A stretch of 64,000 nucleotides of DNA from Salegentibacter salegens. Its GTDB lineage: Bacteria > Bacteroidota > Bacteroidia > Flavobacteriales > Flavobacteriaceae. The stretch is from positions 124,001-188,000 of the forward strand of contig NZ_LT670848.1 in assembly GCF_900142975.1 (NCBI RefSeq). Reading direction: 5' to 3'. The notes beneath the pieces were generated by a model. That model saw only the letters and a program-made list of their open reading frames with translations. It was not told the origin of the DNA and searched no databases. The translations under genes were made by a program, and so were the position numbers. Positions 1 through 8,540 of the stretch are shown here, piece by piece (within the stretch, counting starts at the first letter, position 1; each line of letters opens with the position of its first letter).

Positions 1-602
1 GTATTATCATCTAAACGTACAAACCCGTGAATAGAAGGAATATCATTTTTTACTAAATATCTAATCTCGGTTTCCTCTAACTTAAGTTTAGAGTATAAAT
101 GCATTCCGTAGAGATTTTCCTGTGGGACTTTAACGCAGTATTTATAATCTTTTTCAATTTCTAATAGTGCGTCTTCCCAATTTTTATCAGATTCCAAAGT
201 GAGTAAAATATCAGGCTGCCTTCTGTTTACAATTTCAATAAGTTTGTGATAATCTTTATTGGGTGTAAGCACATTACTCACTAATATTGAGATATTATCG
301 GTGGGATCGCCATCCTCAAATTTCATGACCTCTTTTTTCGCCAACCAGGTGTAGGGGAAAATTTTGTAAAGTTGATAGATTAGGCTTAAGATTAGTAAGC
401 CAATAGCGATAAAATGAATTGATACAGAAAAATCAAAAACGAAAATAGCTATAATAATAAGCGCGATAATTAGTATTGAAATTTGAAGACGGGGAAAGTC
501 GAAAGCACGTATCCACCACTGGTCAAAGCGGGTGGCAGATGCGAGACTGGGGATTAAAAACAGTCCACAAAAAACAAGCATTATTATTTCTGAAATTTCC
601 AT
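1..602 (-). CDS. EEP-family (endonuclease/exonuclease/phosphatase) membrane protein, 3' end cut by window
   Basis: The gene starts at an ATG (complement of 600-602) and runs off the left edge; about 200 codons are visible. Residues 1-85 contain about three hydrophobic segments, so the protein is probably membrane anchored. The start of an EEP fold follows: strand ISILVSNV with the conserved Asn near 110, then ILLTLESDKNW with the putative metal-binding Glu at 137. The catalytic Asp/His motifs would lie outside the window. A complete relative with the same layout is at 56335-57360. Substrate (nucleic acid, phosphoester or sphingolipid) cannot be told. The family call is from sequence; the function is inference. 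Confidence 0.75.
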   Translation of the reverse strand, partial: MEISEIIMLVFCGLFLIPSLASATRFDQWWIRAFDFPRLQISILIIALIIIAIFVFDFSVSIHFIAIGLLILSLIYQLYKIFPYTWLAKKEVMKFEDGDPTDNISILVSNVLTPNKDYHKLIEIVNRRQPDILLTLESDKNWEDALLEIEKDYKYCVKVPQENLYGMHLYSKLKLEETEIRYLVKNDIPSIHGFVRLDDN

Positions 603-625
603 AGAATAGAATATTAGCTTAAAAC

Positions 626-1429
626 TTATAAGAAAAGGCAAAGCCCCTGGTGTTTATGCCAATTAACATTAAAGCTGGCTGTAGGATACACGTCAATATT
701 TTCTTTTCCTTTTTTATGTAATTCAGGAATTAAAATACCGCTGGCAGCACCTACTATCATACCGGCAATATTATTGGTTAAAAAATGTTTACCCGCTTTA
801 GTTCTCAAATAACCCATTAAAACCGAAATTCCCGTCGCTCCTCCCCATACATAAGGTATAGCCTTATAATCTGGATGAAAATCATTAAAAATTTTAGCTG
901 CAAAAAAACTACCGGCAGCAGCAACGCCTGTATGTTCTGCAATGAAAGATCGCTGGGCACCACCCTCAACACGTTCCCCTAAAGGAAGATCTTCGTTATA
1001 AACCAGGGGTATGCTTTTATCTATTAAGCCTGCAGTCATAGTGTAAAAAACTCCGGTAGTTGCCATAGTTTCAACAAATAGAACGCTTATTTGGCCAAAA
1101 TTCTTTCTTTCGGCCTCGCTAGGTAAAAAGGCCAGTGGCATTGCCAGTGCGGCATAAAATGGAATATAACTTGCAGCATCAGTTTTTTCAGAATAACTTC
1201 CTGCTGCCCAACGATTAATTCCTGCAATATCATTTTTATCTAAAGCGGCTAGTTCAACTTCAGTAAGTGATTCCTTATTTTGAATAAATGTAAATCCTAA
1301 TACGTTTAAGTCAAGGGTTCCGGCAATATAAGCTCCATCTTTCCAGGTATTGTTTTTATAGGGGGAATCCTGGGACCAAGAATTATAAATAAAGCATAAA
1401 CAAAAAAGTATAAGTACTATTTTTTTCAT
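626..1429 (-). CDS. secreted/membrane PAP2-like phosphatase-fold protein
   Basis: I chose the ATG that gives a signal peptide beginning MKKIVLILFC and ending near SWSQ; an in-frame ATG five codons upstream (1444) is possible. The C-terminal half has the spacing of a PAP2 acid phosphatase: motif 2 appears as SFIAEHTG (normally SFPSGHT) and motif 3 as RTKAGKHFLTNNIAG (normally SR..GxHxxTDxxxG). The two His and the motif-3 Arg are kept, but the motif-2 Ser/Gly and the motif-3 Asp (now Asn) are changed. The protein may be inactive or work on an unusual substrate. It lies 23 bp from the EEP gene on the same strand and may be cotranscribed with it. Confidence 0.6.
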   Translation of the reverse strand: MKKIVLILFCLCFIYNSWSQDSPYKNNTWKDGAYIAGTLDLNVLGFTFIQNKESLTEVELAALDKNDIAGINRWAAGSYSEKTDAASYIPFYAALAMPLAFLPSEAERKNFGQISVLFVETMATTGVFYTMTAGLIDKSIPLVYNEDLPLGERVEGGAQRSFIAEHTGVAAAGSFFAAKIFNDFHPDYKAIPYVWGGATGISVLMGYLRTKAGKHFLTNNIAGMIVGAASGILIPELHKKGKENIDVYPTASFNVNWHKHQGLCLFL

Positions 1430-1618
1430 CAATCTATAATTCAAGGGTCAATAATCTTCAAATCTCTAAACTCCATAGTAATTGTTGAAGTATTTAAGAA
1501 AAGAATAACAATATAAAGCTCAATTATAAGACGTACAAATTTATAGATTAACATAAGTTTAATCACTGTTGGAGCTAAAGATTTTCCAATTCTACCTAAA
1601 ATACTGTAATTTTAGAAT

Positions 1619-2749
1619 ATGAAGAAGAAAGATTACAGGCAAGGCAGCGGATTTGTTTTTAATAAGTTTGAAGAACCTGATAAATCACCATTTGACAGGT
1701 TGTTCGAAGTTTTTAAGGAACTCATCACTCATACCTCAGGCGATTTAGACGAAGCTTTAGACTGGCTGAAACAGTTGGACGAGGAATATAAATTATCTAC
1801 AGAAGATTATACGCTAGATGATTTCGTGGAAGACCTTAAAAAGAAAGGTTACATAAAAGAAGAAACCGAAGAAGAAGGCGGCGGAATGGCAATTACTGCC
1901 AAAACCGAACGCGCCATTAGAAAGCAGGCTTTAGACCAAATTTTCGGAAAATTGAAGAAGAGCGCTTCCGGAAGCCATAGAACAAACCACGTAGGCAGGG
2001 GAGACGAGCATACCGGTGATTTTAGGGAATTTCAATTTGGGGATTCGCCCGATAAGATTTCGGTAACCGAAAGTCTTAGGAATGCGCAAATTAACCATGG
2101 CATCGGAAATTTTAATATGACAGAAGAGGATTTGGTGGTAGAAGAAACCCATTACAAATCCAGAATGAGCACCGTTTTAATGATAGACCTTAGCCATAGT
2201 ATGATTTTATATGGCGAAGATCGCATTACTCCCGCGAAAAAAGTAGCGATGGCTCTAGCCGAATTGATCACGACCAGATATCCAAAAGACAGCCTGGATA
2301 TTATTGTTTTTGGTGACGACGCCTGGCCGGTTTCTATTGCAGACCTCCCTTACCTTAAAGTTGGTCCTTATCACACCAATACCGTTGCCGGTTTAAAACT
2401 GGCTATGGATATTCTTAGAAGGAAAAGAAGTACCAACCGTCAAATTTTTATGATTACCGATGGAAAACCGAGTTGTTTAAGAGAACGAGACGGCTCTTAT
2501 TATAAAAACAGTATGGGACTTGATCCTTATATACTTGGAAAATGTTACACGATGGCTCGTCAGGCCCGTAAATTACATATTCCAATAACCACATTTATGA
2601 TCGCGCAAGATCCATATTTAATGCAGTTTGTTAGAGAATTTACTTATGCCAATCAAGGTAAAGCTTTCTACACGGGCCTTAAAGGTCTTGGAGAAATGAT
2701 TTTTGAAGATTACGAAACGAATAGGAAAAAAAGGATTAGGGGGAATTAG
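1619..2749 (+). CDS. VWA (von Willebrand factor A) domain protein, partner of MoxR-type ATPase
   Basis: 376 residues. The first 165 residues are charged and helical with a Gly-rich loop near 87-90. The rest is a VWA domain with a complete MIDAS: DLSHS at 190-194, a Thr near 253-255, and TDG at 280-282. There is no signal peptide or membrane segment, so it is cytoplasmic. VWA proteins of this kind act with MoxR AAA+ ATPases, normally encoded next door. Here the ATPase (3276-4739) is the next real gene but is separated by about 525 bp holding a dead DUF559 cassette, suggesting that the cassette was inserted into a former operon. Likely role: metal-dependent adaptor in protein complex remodelling. 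Substrate unknown. Confidence 0.85.
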   Translation: MKKKDYRQGSGFVFNKFEEPDKSPFDRLFEVFKELITHTSGDLDEALDWLKQLDEEYKLSTEDYTLDDFVEDLKKKGYIKEETEEEGGGMAITAKTERAIRKQALDQIFGKLKKSASGSHRTNHVGRGDEHTGDFREFQFGDSPDKISVTESLRNAQINHGIGNFNMTEEDLVVEETHYKSRMSTVLMIDLSHSMILYGEDRITPAKKVAMALAELITTRYPKDSLDIIVFGDDAWPVSIADLPYLKVGPYHTNTVAGLKLAMDILRRKRSTNRQIFMITDGKPSCLRERDGSYYKNSMGLDPYILGKCYTMARQARKLHIPITTFMIAQDPYLMQFVREFTYANQGKAFYTGLKGLGEMIFEDYETNRKKRIRGN

Positions 2750-2766
2750 TAGAAGTCAAACTCCCT

Positions 2767-2812
2767 GTTTTGGTTTGCAACCAAAACTTCCCCTCTTTAT
2801 CTAAAGAGGGGA
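2767..2812. repeat. left hairpin pair of DUF559 cassette
   Basis: There are two adjacent perfect inverted repeats. Outer: GTTTTGGTT with AACCAAAAC (2767-2787, 3-nt loop). Inner: CCCCTCTTTA with TAAAGAGGGG (2790-2811, 2-nt loop), a pyrimidine arm facing a purine arm. The same two-hairpin arrangement occurs in mirror order at 3194-3241 on the other side of the DUF559 pseudogene, so this looks like the end of a small mobile or REP-like unit rather than only a terminator of the VWA gene. Confidence 0.6.
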
Positions 2813-2830
2813 GCAAATAAAAATGATAAA

Positions 2831-3191
2831 TTGAAAAATAATAAAATCCATACCCGTAAAGAATTAAAAGCCTACCGAAGAAAGCTTCGAGAAAATATGA
2901 CTCCAGCCGAAGCCTTTTTATGGAATTTTTTAAAAGCCCGAAGACTGGAAGGAAAGCGATTTACAAGACAGCTATAGTATTGGAAATTATTTTTAATGTG
3001 CTTTAGAAAAATTGATTATAGAACTTGATGGAGGAGTACATTTAAATTCAGCAACAGAAGAAAGAGATTTAAAAAGAACTGGATATTTAGAAGGTATAGA
3101 ATTTAAAGTTATTCGTTTTGAAAATAAAATGGTATTTGACTTTCTACCTACAGTATTAAAGGAAATTAAAAATAATTTTAGAACCACTTGA
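2831..3191 (+). pseudogene. DUF559 (Vsr-like) endonuclease, frameshifted and interrupted
   Basis: From a TTG at 2831 one frame reads RKLRENMTPAEAFLWNFLK and RRLEGKRFTRQ, then stops at TAG 2975-2977. The neighbouring frame from 2973 reads YSIGNYF, stop (2994-2996), then CALEKLIIELDGGVHL, and continues to TGA at 3189-3191. Joined, these match a DUF559 domain: LW..LR, F.RQH.IGNY, IELDG.H, ERD..R..YLE and VIRF. The breaks fit an extra base near 2972, a short in-frame deletion where IVD normally stands, and a Tyr-to-stop change. The family has a PD-(D/E)XK-like fold; this copy cannot make the intact protein. It lies between VWA and MoxR genes and is flanked by paired hairpins. Confidence 0.8.
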
Positions 3192-3193
3192 AG

Positions 3194-3241
3194 CACTTCC
3201 CTTTTTCAAAGGGAGGTGGCTGAATTTCGATAGAAATTCAG
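3194..3241. repeat. right hairpin pair of DUF559 cassette
   Basis: This is the mirror image of the pair at 2767-2812. The inner hairpin has a TCCCTTT arm and an AAAGGGA arm with a 3-nt loop, extended outwards by a few pairs to 3194-3218. The outer hairpin has CTGAATTTC and GAAATTCAG arms (3220-3241, loop GATA). The inner stem is again pyrimidine against purine; the outer stem has a different sequence from its left counterpart but the same size, so structure rather than sequence seems to be kept. Confidence 0.6.
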
Positions 3242-3275
3242 ACGGAGGCTTAATTCAGGATTAAAAATAAAAAAC

Positions 3276-4739
3276 ATGAAAATAGAAAATATAAATACAC
3301 TAGGCGATTTAAAAAAATCCGGATATAAAAGCCGGGGTATTAAAGAGGAACTTAGAGAAAATTTAATTGAAAAAATAAAGAAAAACGAACCTACTTTTCC
3401 TGGAATTCACGGTTATGAAGATAGCGTGATCCCGGAACTGGAAAGAGCAATTCTATCACGGCATAATATTAATTTACTTGGTTTAAGAGGTCAGGCAAAA
3501 ACCAGGTTAGCCCGATTAATGATCAATTTGCTCGATGAGTATATGCCGGTGGTGCAGGGTTCTGAGATTAGCGACGATCCTTTAAACCCTATTTCCCGTT
3601 ACGCCAGGGAGCTTATAGCCGAGAAAGCAGATGAAACCCCTATAAATTGGGTACATCGGGAAGAACGGTTTTTTGAAAAACTCGCCACACCTGATGTTAC
3701 TGTGGCCGATTTAATTGGCGATGTAGATCCCATTAAAGCTGCAAATTTAAAGTTGAGTTATGCCGATGATCGCGTAATTCACTTTGGGATGATTCCACGA
3801 GCAAATAGAAGCATATTTGTAATCAACGAACTCCCCGATTTACAGGCGCGTATCCAGGTGGCTTTGTTCAATATCCTGCAGGAAGGAGATATCCAAATTC
3901 GTGGATTTAAATTAAGGTTACCACTGGATCTTCAGTTTTTATTTACTGCAAACCCTGAAGATTATACTAATCGCGGTAGTATTGTAACCCCTCTAAAAGA
4001 CAGGATTGGTTCCCAAATCTTAACACATTATCCCAAAAGTATTGAAGTTGCTAAAACAATTACCGCCCAGGAGGCAAAACTAGACAAAAGACAAAGTGAA
4101 TTGGTTTACGTTCCAGAACTCGCCAAAGATCTACTGGAGCAAATTAGTTTTGAAGCTCGTGAAAGTGAATTTATAGACGAAAAAAGCGGAATTAGTGCAA
4201 GATTGAGTATCACCGCTTACGAGAACCTCTTAAGTACTGCAGAAAGACGTTCGCTGAAATCTGGTGAGGATCAAACCTTGTTGAGATTTGGCGACTTTCT
4301 TGGTGTAGTTCCTTCCATTACCGGAAAAGTGGAACTTGTTTACGAAGGGGAAGAAGAAGGAGCGGCCAGTGTTGCTTTGCAATTAATTGGCGATGCTGTA
4401 AAAACTTTGTTTCCGCAGTATTTCCCAAAAATAGAAAAGCTGCAAAAGCCTGACGAAATAACACCTTACGACGATTTGGTAGAATGGTTTTTTGAACAAA
4501 GCGGTTTTGAACTACCCGACGATCTTTCTGATGCCGAATACAAAGAAAAACTGGATTCGGTAGCACCGTTAAATGAATTGATTAAAAAGTATCAGCCAGA
4601 AATTTCAAAGAAAGATTCTTACTTTTTAAAAGAATTTTTGCTTTGGGCTTTGGTAGAATACAAGAAACTAAGCAAACATCGTTTCGCCACCGGTGTTCAG
4701 TTTAAAGATCTCTACGGAAGTTATATAAGTGATCTTTAA
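3276..4739 (+). CDS. MoxR-family AAA+ ATPase (magnesium-chelatase subunit I-like)
   Basis: 487 residues. Walker A is GLRGQAKT at 69-76 (the usual second Gly before Lys is Ala). Walker B appears as SIFVINELPDL near 180, and sensor 1 as FLFTANPEDYTNRG. The C-terminal third is a helical lid plus a family-specific tail. MoxR ATPases act with VWA proteins as chaperones that assemble or activate enzyme complexes; the VWA partner here is 1619-2749. The protein is cytoplasmic, with no signal peptide. An intrinsic terminator follows directly. If the intervening DUF559 cassette carries termination signals, this gene would need its own promoter, but none is clear to me. Confidence 0.85.
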   Translation: MKIENINTLGDLKKSGYKSRGIKEELRENLIEKIKKNEPTFPGIHGYEDSVIPELERAILSRHNINLLGLRGQAKTRLARLMINLLDEYMPVVQGSEISDDPLNPISRYARELIAEKADETPINWVHREERFFEKLATPDVTVADLIGDVDPIKAANLKLSYADDRVIHFGMIPRANRSIFVINELPDLQARIQVALFNILQEGDIQIRGFKLRLPLDLQFLFTANPEDYTNRGSIVTPLKDRIGSQILTHYPKSIEVAKTITAQEAKLDKRQSELVYVPELAKDLLEQISFEARESEFIDEKSGISARLSITAYENLLSTAERRSLKSGEDQTLLRFGDFLGVVPSITGKVELVYEGEEEGAASVALQLIGDAVKTLFPQYFPKIEKLQKPDEITPYDDLVEWFFEQSGFELPDDLSDAEYKEKLDSVAPLNELIKKYQPEISKKDSYFLKEFLLWALVEYKKLSKHRFATGVQFKDLYGSYISDL

Positions 4740-4766
4740 GTAATTATTAAAATAAAACGAAAAAAC

Positions 4767-4799
4767 ACCCGGTTAAATTATTAATCGGGTATTTTTTTT
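4767..4799 (+). terminator. rho-independent terminator after MoxR ATPase gene
   Basis: ACCCGGTTAA pairs with TTAATCGGGT (one G-T wobble, 4-nt loop), followed by a run of eight T. It lies 27 bp after the ATPase stop codon. Confidence 0.85.
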
Positions 4800-4898
4800 G
4801 TTGAATAAAAAGAAATTCATAATTCTGCCCTCAAATTGTCATTTTTGTTTTTATTACACTTAAAAATATATACTTTTATCACCAGAATAAGGTCAAAA

Positions 4899-5000
4899 AT
4901 GAAGATTACAGAAAGCAATAATTTCGGCACTTCAAAAAGCGTTTTCAACGTAGGCATTTCTGGCATGACGATTATTCGTATTACCCCTTTTGGGGTATAA
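4899..5000 (+). CDS. candidate threonine-operon leader peptide, 33 aa
   Basis: This short frame ends 70 bp before thrA. Its last residues are MTIIRITPFGV; the run ATG ACG ATT ATT CGT ATT ACC holds two Thr and three Ile codons, the two amino acids that control thrA attenuation in enterobacteria through ThrL. The Thr/Ile run sits directly before, and its last codons lie inside, a hairpin (4982-4997), as expected for ribosome-position sensing. A TACTTTTA element at 4871-4878 could be a -7 box giving a leader of about 17 nt. An internal start at 4965 would give only the 11 final residues. There is no protein homology to lean on, so the call rests on layout and codon content. Confidence 0.5.
   Translation: MKITESNNFGTSKSVFNVGISGMTIIRITPFGV
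4982..4997 (+). promoter_or_regulatory. hairpin at end of candidate thr leader peptide
   Basis: TACCCC and GGGGTA form a 6-bp perfect stem with a TTTT loop, overlapping the last codons of the leader frame. It is not followed directly by a T run (the nearest is seven or eight T at about 5029-5036), so by itself it is not a classical terminator. It could be a pause or anti-terminator element of an attenuator. Confidence 0.45.
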
Positions 5001-5070
5001 TTTCACATAGCACTTCCGTACACGCCTGTTTTTTTAAAACAAAATCATTCTAATTTAACCAATCTGACTT

Positions 5071-7518
5071 ATGAAAGTCCTAAAATTCGGAGGTACCTCT
5101 TTGGCCTCTCCAGAACGAATAAAACTCGTAGCAAAAATTGTTCAAAAACATTTAAAAGAAGATAAAACCTTAGTGGTTTTTTCCGCTTTTGGTGGCGTTA
5201 CCAACGATTTGCTGGAAATGGCAGACCTCGCTTCCCGCGAAGATCTCGCTTACAAAGATATTCTAGTAAAAAACGAAAAAAGACATCTTGAAGCAGTTCG
5301 GGAATTAATTCCTGTAAACGCTCAAAGCAGTATTTTAAGCAAAGTAAAAACCGAACTTAACCGTCTGGAAACTTTATATGAAGGCGTTTATTTGCTAAAC
5401 GAACTATCGAATAAAACCCGTCACGTAGTGGCCGGTTTTGGCGAGGTTTTGTCTTCACTAATTATTGCCGAATATTTCAAAAATCTCGGGGTAAATTCTC
5501 AATATGTTGAGTCCAGAGAATTGATCGTTTGTAAAAATACAAACGAAAAAGTACAGGTAAATTATGCGCAGACAAATGCGAATATTGAAAAATATTTTGA
5601 AGCAAAAGAAGCCTCCTTGTATATAGCACCAGGTTTTGTTTCAAGAAACGAACAGGGTGTTCCCAGCACGCTGGGACGAGGCGGGTCAGATTTTACTGCG
5701 GCGCTATATGGTGCGGCTTTAGATGTAAAAGAAGTGCTTATTTATACCGATGTAAACGGTATGTACACGGCAAATCCGCAAATTGTGCCACACGCATATC
5801 CTCTTAAAGATATTTCTTACCAGGAAGCGATGGAATTGTCACATTTTGGCGCAAAAGTGCTTTATCCTCCAACACTTCAGCCTTTGTTGGATAAACAAAT
5901 TAATATCATAATTAAAAACACTTTTAAGCCCGATGAAACTGGAACGCTTATTTCCAAATCATCAGATAAAAATTTCCGTTGGGTTACCGGGATTACGCAC
6001 ATAGATTCTATACAACTTCTTAATATTGAAGGCAGTGGAATGGTTGGTATTCCGGGCTTTTCTAAACGATTTTTCGAAGTTCTTTTCCAGGAAAATATCA
6101 ATGTGGTTTTAATCACCCAGGCGTCTTCAGAACACAGTATTTGTATCGCGGTAAAAGATGATGAAGCACAACTTGCAAAGGAAGCTTTAGATGAGGCTTT
6201 TGAAGTTGAAATTCAGTATAAGAAAATAAAACCGGTAGAAATTGAAGACAATGTTGCAATTGTAGCGCTTGTTGGAGACAGGATGAAGAGTCATCACGGT
6301 TTAAGCGGAAAAATGTTTAGTGCCCTTGGGAATAATAACATAAATATTCGGGCAATCGCACAGGGATCTTCAGAGCGTAATATTTCTGCTGTGATCTCTA
6401 AGAAAGATGTGAAAAAGGCGCTTAACACCTTACACGAACAATTTTTTGAAGTGCCTTCCAAAGAACTCAACTTGTTTATTACCGGCGTTGGAAATGTGGG
6501 TAGCAAATTGTTAAACCAGTTAAAGAAGCAGGAAAAATTCTTACTGGAAAAATTACGATTAAAAGTAAGGGTGCACGGCTTATCTAATTCCAGGAAGATG
6601 CTTTTTGATGAGAATGGGATTGATCTTCAAAATTGGGAAGATGCTCTGGAAAAAGGAGAAAAAGCCGATAAAGCTGAATTCTTTAAAAAAGTTGACGAGT
6701 TTAACCTGCGAAATAGCATTTTTGTAGATAATACGGCAAGTCCTGAGATTTCTGCCTGGTATAAAGAATATCTTGCGAATTCGGTTTCGGTGGTAACCTG
6801 TAACAAAATTGCCTGCGCAGATAGTTTTGAGAATTACCAGGAATTGCAAAATTTAGCCCGTGAATATGGTGCTTCATTTTTATATGAAACTAATGTGGGA
6901 GCCGGTTTACCTATTATAGACACGCTAAAAAACCTGGTTGCTTCGGGAGATAGCGTTACTAAAATACAGGCGGTACTATCTGGCAGTTTAAACTTTGTAT
7001 TTAATACTTATAAAGCTGAAGATCCTTTCTATAAAACGGTAGAAATGGCAATGAAAGAAGGGTATACAGAACCCGATCCAAAAATTGATTTGAGTGGAGT
7101 AGATGTGGCGCGTAAAATACTAATCCTTGCCCGCGAAAGTGGTCACGAGATGGAATTGGAGGATATTGAAAGTGAAGATTTTCTTTCTCCGGAAAGTTTG
7201 GCAACCACTAATAATGAAGACTTTTTTGAATTGCTGAAAAAAGATGAACCAAAATTTCAGGAAATCTATAAATCGGCAGAAGAAAAAGGAGAACAATTAA
7301 AATACGTGGCGCAACTGGAAGACGGAAAAGCTGTTGTTGGACTACAATCGGTAGATTCTCAGCATCCATTTTATAATTTGAGTGGTAGCGATAACATCGT
7401 GTTATTCTTCACAGAGCGTTATCCTGAACAACCTCTAATTGTTAAAGGTGCTGGCGCAGGAGCAGAAGTTACTGCCTCAGGAATATTTGCCGATGTAATA
7501 AGAATAGGAAAGAAATAG
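5071..7518 (+). CDS. thrA: bifunctional aspartate kinase / homoserine dehydrogenase
   Basis: 815 residues, the usual length for this fusion. Residues 1-290 are the aspartokinase domain (KFGGTS at 5-10, GRGGSDFTA near 202-210). Residues about 310-455 are paired ACT regulatory domains. From about 465 onwards comes homoserine dehydrogenase, with the nucleotide loop GVGNVG at 472-477 and the motif ETNVGAGLPIIDTL. It catalyses the first and third steps from aspartate to threonine and methionine, and the ACT domains are normally the site of threonine feedback. It is the first gene of thrABC, with 2 bp to thrB. The leader peptide candidate at 4899-5000 suggests transcriptional control by Thr/Ile supply. 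Confidence 0.97.
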   Translation: MKVLKFGGTSLASPERIKLVAKIVQKHLKEDKTLVVFSAFGGVTNDLLEMADLASREDLAYKDILVKNEKRHLEAVRELIPVNAQSSILSKVKTELNRLETLYEGVYLLNELSNKTRHVVAGFGEVLSSLIIAEYFKNLGVNSQYVESRELIVCKNTNEKVQVNYAQTNANIEKYFEAKEASLYIAPGFVSRNEQGVPSTLGRGGSDFTAALYGAALDVKEVLIYTDVNGMYTANPQIVPHAYPLKDISYQEAMELSHFGAKVLYPPTLQPLLDKQINIIIKNTFKPDETGTLISKSSDKNFRWVTGITHIDSIQLLNIEGSGMVGIPGFSKRFFEVLFQENINVVLITQASSEHSICIAVKDDEAQLAKEALDEAFEVEIQYKKIKPVEIEDNVAIVALVGDRMKSHHGLSGKMFSALGNNNINIRAIAQGSSERNISAVISKKDVKKALNTLHEQFFEVPSKELNLFITGVGNVGSKLLNQLKKQEKFLLEKLRLKVRVHGLSNSRKMLFDENGIDLQNWEDALEKGEKADKAEFFKKVDEFNLRNSIFVDNTASPEISAWYKEYLANSVSVVTCNKIACADSFENYQELQNLAREYGASFLYETNVGAGLPIIDTLKNLVASGDSVTKIQAVLSGSLNFVFNTYKAEDPFYKTVEMAMKEGYTEPDPKIDLSGVDVARKILILARESGHEMELEDIESEDFLSPESLATTNNEDFFELLKKDEPKFQEIYKSAEEKGEQLKYVAQLEDGKAVVGLQSVDSQHPFYNLSGSDNIVLFFTERYPEQPLIVKGAGAGAEVTASGIFADVIRIGKK

Positions 7519-7520
7519 GT

Positions 7521-8444
7521 ATGGATAAAATAAAACTATTTGCACCGGCAACGGTGGCCAATCTTTCCTGCGGATTCGACGTTTTGGGCTGTTGCTTAGA
7601 CGGGGTTGGTGATGAGATGATTATTTCAAAAAATTCAGAACAAACGCTAAGAATCACTAAAATCACCGGTCAGGAGTTGCCTTTAAGTATTGATGAAAAC
7701 GTGGCCGGGGTTTCGGCGAAAGCACTCTTAGCAGAATTAGATGAAAAACAAGGATTTGATATTGAAATAAAGAAAAATATCAAAGCTGGCAGCGGAATTG
7801 GTAGTAGTGCTGCGAGCGCTGCAGGTGCCGTTTTTGGGATCAACAAATTACTGGGAGAACCTTTTTCAGCAAATGAATTGATAAAATTTGCGATGGAAGG
7901 CGAACGCCTGGCCAGCGGAAATGCTCACGCTGATAATGTAGCACCGGCCCTTTTGGGCGGCTTTAGCCTGGTTAAAAGTTACGAACCTCTTGAAATAATT
8001 AGTTTACCAAGTTTGCCAGAATTGCGAATGTTGGTGCTTCATCCATTAATCGAACTGAAAACAAGGGATTCCCGGTCGGTAATTAGGCAAAATGTAGAAT
8101 TGAAAAAAGCAATTAGCCAGTGGGGGAATCTGGCTGCGCTGGTAAGTGCACTTTATACCCAGGATTATGAACTTTTAGGCAGAAGTTTAAAAGATGAAAT
8201 TATTGAACCGGTTCGTTCAATTTTGATTCCATATTTCGACGAACTGAAGGCTTTGGCTTTAGCCAATGGCGCACTTGGTTTCGGGATTTCGGGTTCCGGG
8301 CCTTCGGTTTTTGCTATGTGCAAAGGCGATACCGTAGCTGAAAAAGTAAAAGCCGAATTTCAGGAATTTTACCAGGATAAAAATATAGACTTCGACCTGC
8401 ATTTATCAAAAATCAATCCCGGAGGCATAAAAATATTATCATAA
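7521..8444 (+). CDS. thrB: homoserine kinase
   Basis: 307-residue GHMP-family kinase. The ATP loop is AGSGIGSSAASAAG at about 91-104. The N-terminal APATVANLSCGFDVLG and the C-terminal GFGISGSGPSVFA are family hallmarks. It phosphorylates homoserine, giving the substrate of ThrC. It starts 2 bp after the thrA stop, so translational coupling is likely. Confidence 0.96.
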   Translation: MDKIKLFAPATVANLSCGFDVLGCCLDGVGDEMIISKNSEQTLRITKITGQELPLSIDENVAGVSAKALLAELDEKQGFDIEIKKNIKAGSGIGSSAASAAGAVFGINKLLGEPFSANELIKFAMEGERLASGNAHADNVAPALLGGFSLVKSYEPLEIISLPSLPELRMLVLHPLIELKTRDSRSVIRQNVELKKAISQWGNLAALVSALYTQDYELLGRSLKDEIIEPVRSILIPYFDELKALALANGALGFGISGSGPSVFAMCKGDTVAEKVKAEFQEFYQDKNIDFDLHLSKINPGGIKILS

Positions 8445-8540
8445 TGAAACCAGCCTGATGCTGGACCCTGAAATTATCACTAAAGAGGAGCAATATAATT
8501 AGCTCTTGCCAAATCTTAAATGGGGAAAAATTATACACAG

